Assembly: GCA_963768085.1 (NCBI GenBank)
Contig: CAVYGO010000003.1
Span: 372,001 to 436,000, forward strand
Length of the DNA: 64,000 bases
Direction: 5' to 3'
Source of the DNA: Pukyongia sp963768085
GTDB lineage: Bacteria > Bacteroidota > Bacteroidia > Flavobacteriales > Flavobacteriaceae
Positions 37,593-46,893 of this stretch are shown piece by piece. A program made the position numbers and the translations under genes. Position 1 is the stretch's first letter; each line of letters opens with the position of its first letter. Below the pieces are notes generated by a model. That model worked only from the letters and a program-made list of their open reading frames with translations. It had not been told where the DNA came from and did not search any database.

Positions 37593-39440
37593 TTATTCTA
37601 CGGTTACCGATTTAGCAAGATTTCGCGGTTGATCCACATTCTTATCAAGCAATACGGCAATATGATAGGACAATAGCTGTAAAGGAATGGTGGTAACCAA
37701 CGGACTTAAAGCCTCCGGGGTTTTTGGTACTTCCATGATATAGTCTGCCAGGTTCTTCACCGTAGTGTCACCTTCAGTAACTACTGCGATTATCTTTCCA
37801 TGGCGTGCTTTGATCTCTTCTATATTGCTCACTACTTTCCCATAATGGTTACTATTGACCGCGATCACTACAACAGGCATTTGTTCATCGATGAGTGCAA
37901 TGGGGCCGTGTTTCATTTCAGCCGCCGGATAACCTTCAGCATGGATATAAGAAATCTCTTTAAGCTTAAGTGCACCTTCCAATGCAACCGGGAAATTGTA
38001 CCCTCTTCCTAAATAAAGGAAGTTGGAGGCATCCATAAATACCTGGGCGATTTCACGAATCTTGTCATCGCTTTTCAGCGCTTCGGCCACATGATCGGGG
38101 ATCATTTCAAGCTCCCTGAGGTGAAGCATAAAGTGCCTTTGAGAAATAGATCCTTTTTCCTTGGCGATTCGCAACGCGATCATCATCAAAACGGTGATCT
38201 GAGTTGTAAATGCCTTGGTAGATGCCACTCCTATTTCAGGCCCTGCGTGTGTATAAGTTCCACTATCGGTTTCCCTGGATATGGTTGAACCCACCACATT
38301 ACAAATGCCATATACGAACGCTCCTTTTTGTTTGGCGAGTTTAACCGCTGCCAGAGTATCGGCAGTTTCACCACTTTGAGAAATGGCGATCACTACATCC
38401 TTTTCATTAATGATTGGATTTCTGTATCTGAATTCCGAAGCATATTCAACTTCAACAGGAATGCGGGTGAGATCCTCAAAAATATATTCGGCTACCAGAC
38501 CGGCATGCCATGACGTTCCACAGGCCACAATGATTATACGATTCGCGTTCTTAAACTTTCCAATGTGATCCTCAAGACCTCCTAATTTCACAATACCTTT
38601 GTTGGCAAGGAGACGGCCCCGGTACGTATCTTTAATTACCGTTGGTTGTTCGTATATCTCTTTCAGCATGAAATGCTCATACCCTCCTTTTTCGATCTGT
38701 TCAAGATTTAGCTGAAGTTCCTGAATATAAGGATCCACAAGCTTATCATCCTTGATCTTGCGCACTTCTACATCTCTTCCACGACGGATAATCGCCATTT
38801 CTTCGTCTTCAAGATAAATGGCATTATTAGTGAATTCGATAAAAGGTGAGGCATCACTGGCTACGAAGAATTCATCATCCCCAATGCCAATGGCCAGAGG
38901 GCTTCCTAATTTCGCGACAACGATCTCGTCTGGTTTATTCTTATCAAATAAGGCAATGGCATAAGCGCCAACGACCTGGTTAAGGGCTATTTGAACAGCT
39001 TTACCCAGCTTTACATCTTCCTTCTTTTTGATTTCCTCAATAAGATTTACAAGGACTTCCGTATCGGTATCCGACTTGAATGAGTAGCCGCGATTGATTA
39101 ATTCCTGCTTGATTGCAGCGTAGTTTTCAATAATCCCGTTATGTATAATAACCAGGTTACCACTGTTTGAATAGTGCGGATGGGAATTAACATCGTTAGG
39201 TACACCGTGAGTCGCCCAACGTGTATGACCAATTCCCAGACTACCGCTTGTTAAGATCTCCTTGGAGACCCGTTCTTCAAGATCTGAAACTTTCCCTTTG
39301 GTCTTGGACATCTGTATCCCGTTTCCATCGAAAAGGGCGATTCCGGCACTATCATATCCTCGATACTCTAAACGTTTTAAACCATTTATAATGATCGGGT
39401 ATGCTTCTCTATTACCAATGTAACCTACAATACCACACAT
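37593..39440 (-). CDS. glmS: glutamine--fructose-6-phosphate aminotransferase (isomerizing)
   Basis: Makes glucosamine-6-phosphate from fructose-6-phosphate and glutamine, the first step toward UDP-GlcNAc for peptidoglycan and lipid A. The 615-residue enzyme has the N-terminal glutaminase with Cys2 (MCGIVGYIGNREAYPI), RGYDSAGIA and GIGHTRWATHGVPN, then two SIS isomerase domains with ACGTSWHAGLVAEYIFED and SQSGETADTLAA, and ends LAKSVTVE. It is the last gene of a three-gene unit after the GT5-like protein and DUF4270 (9 nt upstream). No glmS ribozyme is visible, nor expected in this phylum. Confidence 0.98.
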   Translation of the reverse strand: MCGIVGYIGNREAYPIIINGLKRLEYRGYDSAGIALFDGNGIQMSKTKGKVSDLEERVSKEILTSGSLGIGHTRWATHGVPNDVNSHPHYSNSGNLVIIHNGIIENYAAIKQELINRGYSFKSDTDTEVLVNLIEEIKKKEDVKLGKAVQIALNQVVGAYAIALFDKNKPDEIVVAKLGSPLAIGIGDDEFFVASDASPFIEFTNNAIYLEDEEMAIIRRGRDVEVRKIKDDKLVDPYIQELQLNLEQIEKGGYEHFMLKEIYEQPTVIKDTYRGRLLANKGIVKLGGLEDHIGKFKNANRIIIVACGTSWHAGLVAEYIFEDLTRIPVEVEYASEFRYRNPIINEKDVVIAISQSGETADTLAAVKLAKQKGAFVYGICNVVGSTISRETDSGTYTHAGPEIGVASTKAFTTQITVLMMIALRIAKEKGSISQRHFMLHLRELEMIPDHVAEALKSDDKIREIAQVFMDASNFLYLGRGYNFPVALEGALKLKEISYIHAEGYPAAEMKHGPIALIDEQMPVVVIAVNSNHYGKVVSNIEEIKARHGKIIAVVTEGDTTVKNLADYIMEVPKTPEALSPLVTTIPLQLLSYHIAVLLDKNVDQPRNLAKSVTVE

Positions 39441-39449
39441 AAAAAAGAA

Positions 39450-41006
39450 TTACTCGGGTTTAGTATAATAAATTTGAAGCTTCAACCTTCTGCTTAAATA
39501 TGCAGATTTGTTACCATGCAGTATGGTTCCTTCTGGAGACACTATACTGCTGGCAGGTACTTTTTCAATTCCCGGTGCCTGAATATTTTCAAGATCCTGA
39601 AAAGCGCTTTCCAGCACATTATGAGAAACAATCAGGCCAAGTGGCACATTGGTCGAGTCTCGATTAATTAAATTACTAACATGATTTGTGATCCGTATCT
39701 TATAAAACTCCCCATTTTGGTCGCTTCCTCTCTTTAATCGGCCCAGATGAACATTCACGGCATCCACAGGTTCCAGATTTGAAGTAATGTCGAAGCTGAT
39801 ATCAGCCAGAAATACACTATTCTTTATATCGTAAATAGTGAGTCGTTCAGGTTCCTGGGATCCACCGGTGACCCTTTCCTTATCCACATAAAAAATAAGG
39901 TTGGCTTCATTGATGAGCCATTCCTCATTCCGAAGATCTTCCAGTTCATCCGAAACCCCATCTCCATCTAAGTCCGGTCCGAAAAGTTCGATAACGGTAA
40001 TAATTCCATCTCCGCCACGTACATACAACCGTTCTTCACCTTCTTCCACATCAGGATTCGCAAGGTTGTCGGAAATTTCACTGGGGATCGTATTGTCGTA
40101 GGTGTTCACACCAATTGCATTGAACGACATAGCCACTTCCCCATTAAATCGCGGAATAGTATCCGCACCTGGCTCTTCATAAACCACAGTACCTTCCGTT
40201 TGAAAACTGTAGTACACTGTTAAGCTTGCCTCTTCCAGGTCCATTAAAAACAAGTTGCCATCATCTGTCGCCGATTCTACCTGAAAATATAAGCCCCTGA
40301 AATAATCCCTGAAATTATTGTTATTCAGCAGTTCTATAGACCCACCTTTATTCAGAATTTTTTCCTGAAAGAAATCCTTGGGTATCTTAGTTCGTAATCC
40401 CGGAACCAGCGATACCGAATCATTTACAACAAATGCTTCTTCACTAGGCGTAAAGTCATCTATCGAATGAAGGAGTTCACCTTTAAAGCTCTCGAACATT
40501 TGTTGCTGGTTGGCGTAATAATTCTGTGGTTCCTGAAACCCGCTGTTTGGATCGAAGTCTCTAAGAAAGAAATTAGATTCGTATATCTTGATATTTATGG
40601 GAGTGTTCCCGTACACCGAATCGAGTTTGTAAGTTGTAACATCATTAGTGGTAGTTGCTGTGCTGAAATAAGGTAAAAACAGCACAACGCTATCCGCCCG
40701 TGGCGAAATCTCGAAATCAGGGTCGGTTTGATCCAGTGTGACTTGTGAAAGAAAATTTATAGTTCTTTTTCCGTAAACAGGATCATTATAAACACCTAAC
40801 TGAAAGACAGGCAGGTTATTGGTTTGAGGTGGAAGCAATTTTCTGCTGTACGCAATAACCGACAAACTATCGGTGAATTCTGAAGCGAAATTTTCGTTTC
40901 CAACAATATCTACGCCTATAGTGTTAAAATCCTCTTCACAGGATGCAAAGGCAATTATTAAAGCTAGAATTGCCATTGATTTCGGCAATATATTCTTAAT
41001 CTTCAT
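39450..41006 (-). CDS. DUF4270 lipoprotein
   Basis: A 518-residue lipoprotein with signal MKIKNILPKSMAILALIIAFASC and Cys23 followed by EEDFNTIG. The mature part matches DUF4270: FTDSLSVIAYSRKLLPPQT near 45, LGVYNDPVYGKRTINFLSQV (20) near 70, and RADSVVLFLPYF near 103; many beta-strands follow. DUF4270 proteins are surface or periplasmic lipoproteins of unknown role in Bacteroidota. It lies 9 nt before glmS and 16 nt after the GT5-like gene, an order I know from other Flavobacteriia, so a link to cell-envelope or glycan metabolism is likely though undefined. Confidence 0.88.
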   Translation of the reverse strand: MKIKNILPKSMAILALIIAFASCEEDFNTIGVDIVGNENFASEFTDSLSVIAYSRKLLPPQTNNLPVFQLGVYNDPVYGKRTINFLSQVTLDQTDPDFEISPRADSVVLFLPYFSTATTTNDVTTYKLDSVYGNTPINIKIYESNFFLRDFDPNSGFQEPQNYYANQQQMFESFKGELLHSIDDFTPSEEAFVVNDSVSLVPGLRTKIPKDFFQEKILNKGGSIELLNNNNFRDYFRGLYFQVESATDDGNLFLMDLEEASLTVYYSFQTEGTVVYEEPGADTIPRFNGEVAMSFNAIGVNTYDNTIPSEISDNLANPDVEEGEERLYVRGGDGIITVIELFGPDLDGDGVSDELEDLRNEEWLINEANLIFYVDKERVTGGSQEPERLTIYDIKNSVFLADISFDITSNLEPVDAVNVHLGRLKRGSDQNGEFYKIRITNHVSNLINRDSTNVPLGLIVSHNVLESAFQDLENIQAPGIEKVPASSIVSPEGTILHGNKSAYLSRRLKLQIYYTKPE

Positions 41007-41022
41007 AAAAAAGTGCTTGTAT

Positions 41023-41835
41023 TTATCCCAAGACCTGAGAATGGTAAAAATCTAAATATGCTGATTCGATATCTTCAATTTTGTGATACTTTAACACAGG
41101 TTTTTTGAGATCCTTAAGATACGCCGAGAGTTCCTCAGGAATCACTTCAGAACCAACTATGATCGCATCTGAGTTATCAATGGCGATCTTCATCAAATTC
41201 TCGTAAGTAGGTTCTTTCAGCAAGGCAATATGCCCTTCATCAATTCCATCAAACAAGATCTTATCCATTACGTTCTTTTGTAACGTACCACTGAAGCCCT
41301 GATTGTATACGGAAGTAACTATTTTACTATTCTCGAAAAGTGGTTCATTCTCATAATATTTCTGAAGATATAGTGGAAGAAAGGAGGCCAACCATCCATG
41401 AACATGAATAATATCCGGCGACCAATTGAGTTTCTTAACTGTTTCTATCACCCCTTTGGCAAAAAAGATGGCCCTTTCATCATTGTCTTCAAAGAAATTT
41501 CCATCTTCATCGGTATACGTGGCCTTCCTTTTGAAGTATTCTTCATTATCGATAAAATAAACCTGCATCCGCTCTTTGGGAATAGACGCTACCTTGATAA
41601 TCAGAGGCATGTCCAGATCATTGATCGTAAGGTTCATCCCGGATAAACGGATTACTTCATGCAATTGATGTCTACGCTCATTTATATTTCCATAGCGCGG
41701 CATAAAGATTCTAATTTGCCCACTACTGTTATTTACAATACGAGGAGCTTCAAACGACATGGAAGAAATCTCGGTCTCCGGCAAGTAGGGTACAACTTCA
41801 GAAGACACATATAAGACTCTTTTATCTTTCATCAT
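41023..41835 (-). CDS. GT5 glycogen/starch synthase N-terminal-domain protein (half-length)
   Basis: A 270-residue protein that matches only the N-terminal half of glycogen synthase: VLYVSSEVVPYLPETEISSM at the start, MPRYGNINERRHQLHEVIRL (20), FFAKGVIETVKKLNWSPDII and HVHGWLASFLPLYL. The C-terminal glycosyltransferase half with the Glu-X7-Glu nucleotide-sugar site is missing, and the ADP-glucose-binding KTGGL loop near the N-terminus is replaced by PETEIS. It therefore probably does not make glycogen. Two ATG codons in a row leave the start ambiguous by one residue. It leads the DUF4270-glmS unit and is divergent from panC; a TAATTTTG box lies at 41960-41967. Confidence 0.85.
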   Translation of the reverse strand: MMKDKRVLYVSSEVVPYLPETEISSMSFEAPRIVNNSSGQIRIFMPRYGNINERRHQLHEVIRLSGMNLTINDLDMPLIIKVASIPKERMQVYFIDNEEYFKRKATYTDEDGNFFEDNDERAIFFAKGVIETVKKLNWSPDIIHVHGWLASFLPLYLQKYYENEPLFENSKIVTSVYNQGFSGTLQKNVMDKILFDGIDEGHIALLKEPTYENLMKIAIDNSDAIIVGSEVIPEELSAYLKDLKKPVLKYHKIEDIESAYLDFYHSQVLG

Positions 41836-41959
41836 TAATTTTTTTATTTAAAGTATTTTAACCAATTATTCCGCGTTCAACGAAAGTCAAACAAAATATG
41901 AAAGCTACGGGGTGAATTAAAAAAAATACTGTTTTATTGGTGTTGCTCTTAAAAACACG

Positions 41960-41967
41960 CAAAATTA
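41960..41967 (-). promoter_or_regulatory. TAnnTTTG promoter box for the GT5-like/DUF4270/glmS unit
   Basis: TAATTTTG on the minus strand, about 125 nt before the first gene. No TTG at the expected -33 distance. The long leader holds no structure I can see. Confidence 0.45.
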
Positions 41968-42025
41968 CGAAATTTTATGAAGATTGGCGTTAATAACTTA
42001 ATTTTACTGGTTCTAATATAATTTT

Positions 42026-42874
42026 ATGGTCGTCCATACCCGCAAGGATACGTTAACCCCTGACATAATTTCGAAAAAGAATGATGGTAAGAAAATTGGT
42101 TTCGTACCCACAATGGGGGGCCTCCATCAAGGGCATTTGTCCCTGGTGAAAGCCGCTCTTACCGAAAATGATACGGTTGTTGTTAGTATTTATGTGAATC
42201 CCACCCAGTTCGACAATGAAAAAGACCTGGAGAAATATCCTCGAATACCTTTAAAGGATCAGGAATTCCTGGGGCAACTAAACGGCGATATTGTATTGTA
42301 TGTGCCGGAAAATAAGGATATCTACGGGGACTCGGTAAAGACGATGCGCTTTAAGTACGGTGGGCTTGAAAATCAAATGGAAGGAGCACACCGTGAAGGC
42401 CATTTTGATGGTGTGGGAACCATCCTCACTCACCTTTTCAAAATTGTACTACCGGATCGTGCTTATTTTGGGGAAAAGGATTTTCAACAGCTACAAATTG
42501 TGAGAAAATTAGTCGAAATCCAGGATATCCCTGTTCAGATCGTGGGCTGTCCAATAATTAGGGAAAAGAATGGGCTCGCAATGAGCTCCCGAAACAAGCG
42601 ACTTAGCACAACAGAATTTGAGGAAGCCGCGTTCATATACGAAACCCTGCTTAAAGTGGCTTCAGAATTCCCGTCCCAATCTATTAATTACCTTAAAACT
42701 ATGATCGGGGAACGGTTTTTGCACCACGACTACTTGAAATTGGAGTATTTCGAGATCGCAAACGAATGCACGCTCGTCCCCGCACAACGTAAGCGAAAAC
42801 ATCATTCATATCGCGCTTTCATCGCGGTGCATTGCGGCGAGGTTCGATTAATAGATAATATGCCTTTATACTAG
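42026..42874 (+). CDS. panC: pantoate--beta-alanine ligase
   Basis: Joins pantoate and beta-alanine with ATP to make pantothenate. The 282-residue enzyme has the two HIGH-like regions: VPTMGGLHQGHLSLVKAALT near residue 28 and the KMSKS-like end in GLAMSSRNKRLS near 183. VSIYVNPTQFDNEKDL and YFGEKDFQQLQIVRKLV lie between. Length is typical. The start is the first ATG of the frame. panD follows after 82 nt with its own promoter box, so the two pathway genes adjoin but may be read separately. The GT5-like gene is divergent, 190 nt away. Confidence 0.97.
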   Translation: MVVHTRKDTLTPDIISKKNDGKKIGFVPTMGGLHQGHLSLVKAALTENDTVVVSIYVNPTQFDNEKDLEKYPRIPLKDQEFLGQLNGDIVLYVPENKDIYGDSVKTMRFKYGGLENQMEGAHREGHFDGVGTILTHLFKIVLPDRAYFGEKDFQQLQIVRKLVEIQDIPVQIVGCPIIREKNGLAMSSRNKRLSTTEFEEAAFIYETLLKVASEFPSQSINYLKTMIGERFLHHDYLKLEYFEIANECTLVPAQRKRKHHSYRAFIAVHCGEVRLIDNMPLY

Positions 42875-42944
42875 ACACATAGACTACGATAGGCTTCACG
42901 GAGAATTCTAATTTCTTAATGTATCATTCTATAATCATAATTAG

Positions 42945-42952
42945 TATCTTTG
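42945..42952 (+). promoter_or_regulatory. TAnnTTTG promoter box of panD
   Basis: TATCTTTG, then CGCC, then the panD ATG. The spacing predicts a leaderless transcript. Confidence 0.6.
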
Positions 42953-42956
42953 CGCC

Positions 42957-43307
42957 ATGCAAATACATGTAGTAAAATCGAAAATTCACAGAGTTAAGGT
43001 TACCGGAGCCGACCTTAACTATATCGGTAGTATTACCATAGATGAAGATCTTATGGATGCTGCCAACATTGTGGAAGGAGAGAAAATTCAGATCGTTAAT
43101 AATAACAATGGGGAACGACTGGAAACCTATGCTATCCCCGGTCTGCGCGGCAGCGGTGAAATTACTTTGAACGGTGCGGCAGCACGGAAAGTTGCACCCG
43201 GCGATATTCTAATACTTATCACTTATGCCATTATGAGTGTGGAGGAAGCCAAAAAGTTTAAACCTGCTCTTGTTTTCCCGAATGAGGAGAACAATTTACT
43301 CGTATAA
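42957..43307 (+). CDS. panD: aspartate 1-decarboxylase
   Basis: Makes beta-alanine from aspartate for the PanC reaction. The 116-residue proenzyme cleaves itself between Gly24 and Ser25 in NYIGSITIDEDLM to create the pyruvoyl group. KSKIHRVKVTGADL precedes the site and NGAAARKVAPGDILILITYA is in the large fragment. Length is typical. It is translated from an ATG 4 nt after a promoter box. The downstream flippase-like gene overlaps its end by 26 nt, which suggests coupled translation. Confidence 0.98.
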   Translation: MQIHVVKSKIHRVKVTGADLNYIGSITIDEDLMDAANIVEGEKIQIVNNNNGERLETYAIPGLRGSGEITLNGAAARKVAPGDILILITYAIMSVEEAKKFKPALVFPNEENNLLV

Positions 43308-44274
43308 ATTGAAGAAGTCCCTTTCAAAATTTCTGCAAATTGCCATACCATTAGGGTTAGGGATTTTTTTAATATGGTATGTATACAGTTTGTTCACGCC
43401 CGAACAAATTGAACAAATCGCACTTCATTTCAAAAATGCAAATTACTGGATAGTGGCATTTTCGGTATTACTTAGCGTGATAAGCCACCTGCTTCGGGCC
43501 TACCGATGGAATTTCATGCTGGAACCCCTGGGGTATACCCCCCGTCTAGCCAATAATTTCATGGCGGTTTCCATCGCATATCTTATGAATATTTTTATTC
43601 CGAAAAGCGGGGAAGTTTCACGGGCTGTAGTGATGAGCAAATACGAAGGAGTTCCGTTCGACAAGGGATTTGGCACTATTATTACAGAACGAGTGATAGA
43701 TCTGTTCCTGTTAATGGTCTTCACACTGATCGCCTTAGTACTTCAATTCGATGCCCTTTACACCTATATTACCGATAGTGTACCCCTGAAGAAAATAGTG
43801 ATCGCCCTGGTCGCGATTACCCTTCTGGGTATTCTTTTTCTGATTTTTCTGAGAAGATCAAAAGGCGCATTTGCTATGAAGGTAAAGGTCTTTGTGGACG
43901 GTTTAAAAGAGGGCTTGTTCAGTATTGTTAAAATGAAGAAAAAAGGGGCATTCGTACTTCACAGCCTGATTATTTGGGCCCTTTATATTGCTTCATTCTA
44001 TACGGCTACGCTTGCCCTGGAAGAGACTTCGGTTATTTCTGCAGGAATTGTGATCATAACATTTGTTGTGGGTAGCTTTACTTTTGCTTTTACCAATAGC
44101 GGATTCGGATTTTACCCAACCGCAATTATGGGGATATTACTCGTCTTCGGAATTGCTTCCGATGTGGGCTTTGCCCTTGGTTGGATCGTCTGGACCTCTA
44201 ATATCCTGTCTATCTTATTCTTTGGTTCCCTTTCTTTTATATTGCTTCCTATATACAATCGCAACAATCGCTAA
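43282..44274 (+). CDS. lysylphosphatidylglycerol-synthase TM region family protein (flippase-like)
   Basis: A 330-residue inner-membrane protein with eight or nine hydrophobic helices of the UPF0104/LPG_synthase_TM family, as in the flippase half of MprF. Landmarks are YWIVAFSVLLSVISHLLRAY, RWNFMLEPLGYTPRLANNFM (20), IPKSGEVSRAVVMSKYEGVP (20) and TIITERVIDLF. It lacks the soluble synthase domain, so it may move a lipid across the membrane without modifying it. The ATG at 43282 overlaps panD by 26 nt; a TTG at 43309 just after the panD stop would give a shorter start (KKSLSKFL). No lipid substrate can be named. Confidence 0.85.
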   Translation: MRRTIYSYKLKKSLSKFLQIAIPLGLGIFLIWYVYSLFTPEQIEQIALHFKNANYWIVAFSVLLSVISHLLRAYRWNFMLEPLGYTPRLANNFMAVSIAYLMNIFIPKSGEVSRAVVMSKYEGVPFDKGFGTIITERVIDLFLLMVFTLIALVLQFDALYTYITDSVPLKKIVIALVAITLLGILFLIFLRRSKGAFAMKVKVFVDGLKEGLFSIVKMKKKGAFVLHSLIIWALYIASFYTATLALEETSVISAGIVIITFVVGSFTFAFTNSGFGFYPTAIMGILLVFGIASDVGFALGWIVWTSNILSILFFGSLSFILLPIYNRNNR

Positions 44275-44331
44275 ACATTTGCAGTCCATTTTTAAAATTT
44301 ACTATCTTTCGGCACCAAAACTTCCTGTCTT

Positions 44332-45486
44332 ATGAAACCTATACTCGTTCTGGCGTTCTCCTTACTACTTGGTTTTTCTTCTCAAAGTCAATCCAAGATC
44401 ATTTACGAAGAATTCGATTCGTTTAAATTAGACGGACCCCGCCGCCTGAAAATTCAGCTTCCCCGAGACTACGACGCCAATACCGAAAAAGTATATCCTA
44501 TCGTTGTTGTACTGGATGCAAATTACCTGTTCGAACCTGTAGCCGGGAATGTTGATTTTTTTGGATATTGGGAAGATATGCCCGAATCTATTGTTGTAGG
44601 CATCATGCAGGGCGATAGCAGATACGATGATTGTTCGTACGACGACACTAACTTCATGCCTGCTGATCAGGGAGCCGATTTCTTCGAATTTATCGGTTTG
44701 GAACTTATCCCTTATATCGATGACAATTACCGAACCGCAAAGTTTGTGATCGCGGTTGGGCATGATTTCACAGCCAATTTTATCAATTATTACTTATTTA
44801 AAGACCCGCCATTATTCAATGGGTATATCAACCTGAGTCCGGATCTCGCACCTATGATGGACGAGCGGCTACCTCAACGAATCCCATCGGTGGAAAGTAA
44901 GATCTTCTATTACCTGGCAACGGGTACCGACGACATCAAGGACCTGATGGAAATTTCGGAAAACCTCAACAAAACACTTAAACCACTGGAATCTGATAAC
45001 TTTAAATACTATTACGACAATTTTGAAGGGGCTACGCATTATTCGTTAGTAGCCCGTGCAATTCCTTCTGCCATGGAAAAGATATTTTCGATTTATCGCC
45101 CAATTAGTAAGCAGGAATTCACTGATGTGTTGATGAAACTGGAAACTCCTGTAGATCTCTATCTGATGGATAAGTATAACACCATCGAAGAATTATTCGG
45201 TATCACTAATCCTATTCGGGTGAACGATTTTATCGCAACTGCAACAGCCGCCGAAAAGAAAAAACAATGGGAGTCGCTTAGAGAGATCGCTTCACTCGCA
45301 CAAAGACAATACCCGGACACCGTAATGGGCGATTACTATATGGCCCGTTATTATGAAGAGATCGGAGAACCCAAAAAAGCAATGCGGACCTTCCAGGGGG
45401 CGTTCGACAAAGAAGAGGTAGACTTTATCACCATAGATCTGATGCTGGATAAAGCCGATAAGATCAAAGAGGATTTCGGGTATTAG
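44332..45486 (+). CDS. secreted esterase-like alpha/beta-hydrolase with Asp in place of the nucleophile Ser
   Basis: A 384-residue protein with a signal peptide (MKPILVLAFSLLLGFSSQSQ) and a putative esterase (PF00756-like) domain at about 25-270: RRLKIQLPRDYDANTEKVYP, VVVLDANYLF, and the elbow IAVGHDFTANF. In active members this loop is GHSxGG; here it reads G-H-D-F-T, so Asp145 occupies the Ser position. A possible catalytic His remains in EGATHYSLV (His236). The C-terminal 100 residues look like a TPR pair (YYMARYYEEIGEPKKAMRTF, 20). The enzyme may be inactive, use another nucleophile, or be a binding protein. A near-consensus box (TATCTTTC) lies about 30 nt upstream. Confidence 0.82.
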   Translation: MKPILVLAFSLLLGFSSQSQSKIIYEEFDSFKLDGPRRLKIQLPRDYDANTEKVYPIVVVLDANYLFEPVAGNVDFFGYWEDMPESIVVGIMQGDSRYDDCSYDDTNFMPADQGADFFEFIGLELIPYIDDNYRTAKFVIAVGHDFTANFINYYLFKDPPLFNGYINLSPDLAPMMDERLPQRIPSVESKIFYYLATGTDDIKDLMEISENLNKTLKPLESDNFKYYYDNFEGATHYSLVARAIPSAMEKIFSIYRPISKQEFTDVLMKLETPVDLYLMDKYNTIEELFGITNPIRVNDFIATATAAEKKKQWESLREIASLAQRQYPDTVMGDYYMARYYEEIGEPKKAMRTFQGAFDKEEVDFITIDLMLDKADKIKEDFGY

Positions 45487-45527
45487 ATAGTACTCCCCCA
45501 ATAAATACTATTTTAGCTGATAGATCT

Positions 45528-46892
45528 ATGGCCAAAACCAAAACTACTTTTTTCTGTCAGAATTGCGGTTCGCAATACGCCAAATGGCAAGGGCAGTGTA
45601 CCTCTTGCAAGGAATGGAACACTATTGCCGAAGAAATCATTCAGAAGGCTGAAACCGCAGCGTGGAAGACGAATTACACTACCGTGGGCAAACGCCTAAC
45701 TAAACCTCAGCGAATAGCTGAAATTTCCACGAGTACCGAATCCCGGATGGACACTAAAAATGCAGAATTGAATCGTGTCCTGGGAGGTGGTTTGGTGCCA
45801 GGTTCATTGATCCTCCTGGGAGGAGAACCGGGTATTGGAAAAAGCACCCTAATGCTCCAGGTGGCACTTAGTCTGCCTTATAAAACACTATATGTTTCGG
45901 GTGAAGAGAGCGCACAGCAGATCAAAATGCGATCTGAACGCATACAGCCCGATGCGGAGAATTGCTATATTTTAACCGAAACCAAAACACAGCAAATTTT
46001 TCAACAGATTGCCGAATTGGAACCTGATATTGTTGTTGTGGATTCTATTCAGACATTGCAAACGAATTATATTGAAAGCAGTGCAGGAAGCATTTCACAA
46101 ATCCGGGAATGTGCCACTGAACTGATAAAATTTGCCAAAGAAACAGCCACCCCGGTAATTTTAATCGGGCATATCACCAAAGATGGAAATATAGCCGGTC
46201 CAAAGATCCTGGAGCATATGGTAGATACCGTGCTTCAGTTTGAAGGAGACCGGAATCATGTGTACCGCATTCTTCGTGCTAAAAAAAATCGATTTGGAAG
46301 TACCAACGAATTAGGTATTTATGAAATGCTTGGAAGTGGCCTTAAAGAGGTGCATAATCCTTCTGAAATTCTGATATCCAAAAACGAAGAAGACCTCAGT
46401 GGAACAGCAATCGCCGCGACGCTGGAGGGTATGAGACCATTGATGATCGAGATCCAGGCATTGGTTAGCTCTGCCGTGTATGGAACTCCACAACGATCCG
46501 CTACCGGCTTCAATGCAAAGCGCCTCAATATGCTCCTGGCAGTTTTGGAAAAACGCGCTGGTTTTAAATTAGGAGCTAAAGATGTCTTCCTGAACGTAAC
46601 CGGGGGGATTTCTGTAGATGACCCGGCTATCGATCTGGCAGTGGTAGCATCCGTATTATCGTCAAATATTGATATCGCAATAGACAAATCCATGTGCTTT
46701 GCGGCCGAGCTAGGCCTGGCAGGTGAAGTAAGACCTGTAACCCGTGTGGATCAACGAATTCTTGAAGCTGAAAAGCTTGGCTTCGGAAGTATTGTAATAT
46801 CGAAATACTGCAAACTTCCGAAGGAAACTTATAATATAAATATCATTAGAGTCGCAAAGGTCAATGATGTTGTACGACATCTTTTCGGATAA
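45528..46892 (+). CDS. radA: DNA repair protein RadA
   Basis: RadA (Sms) is a RecA-like ATPase that helps branch migration during recombination. The 454-residue protein has the N-terminal zinc finger FCQNCGSQYAKWQGQCTSCK, Walker A LGGEPGIGKSTLML near 100, the RadA-specific KNRFGSTNELG motif near 255, and a Lon-like C-terminal domain with DVFLNVTGGISVDDPAIDLA (20). The end of the frame lies 1 nt from the convergent T9SS gene. It follows the esterase-like gene by 41 nt and may be co-transcribed with it. Confidence 0.97.
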   Translation: MAKTKTTFFCQNCGSQYAKWQGQCTSCKEWNTIAEEIIQKAETAAWKTNYTTVGKRLTKPQRIAEISTSTESRMDTKNAELNRVLGGGLVPGSLILLGGEPGIGKSTLMLQVALSLPYKTLYVSGEESAQQIKMRSERIQPDAENCYILTETKTQQIFQQIAELEPDIVVVDSIQTLQTNYIESSAGSISQIRECATELIKFAKETATPVILIGHITKDGNIAGPKILEHMVDTVLQFEGDRNHVYRILRAKKNRFGSTNELGIYEMLGSGLKEVHNPSEILISKNEEDLSGTAIAATLEGMRPLMIEIQALVSSAVYGTPQRSATGFNAKRLNMLLAVLEKRAGFKLGAKDVFLNVTGGISVDDPAIDLAVVASVLSSNIDIAIDKSMCFAAELGLAGEVRPVTRVDQRILEAEKLGFGSIVISKYCKLPKETYNINIIRVAKVNDVVRHLFG

Positions 46893-46893
46893 A

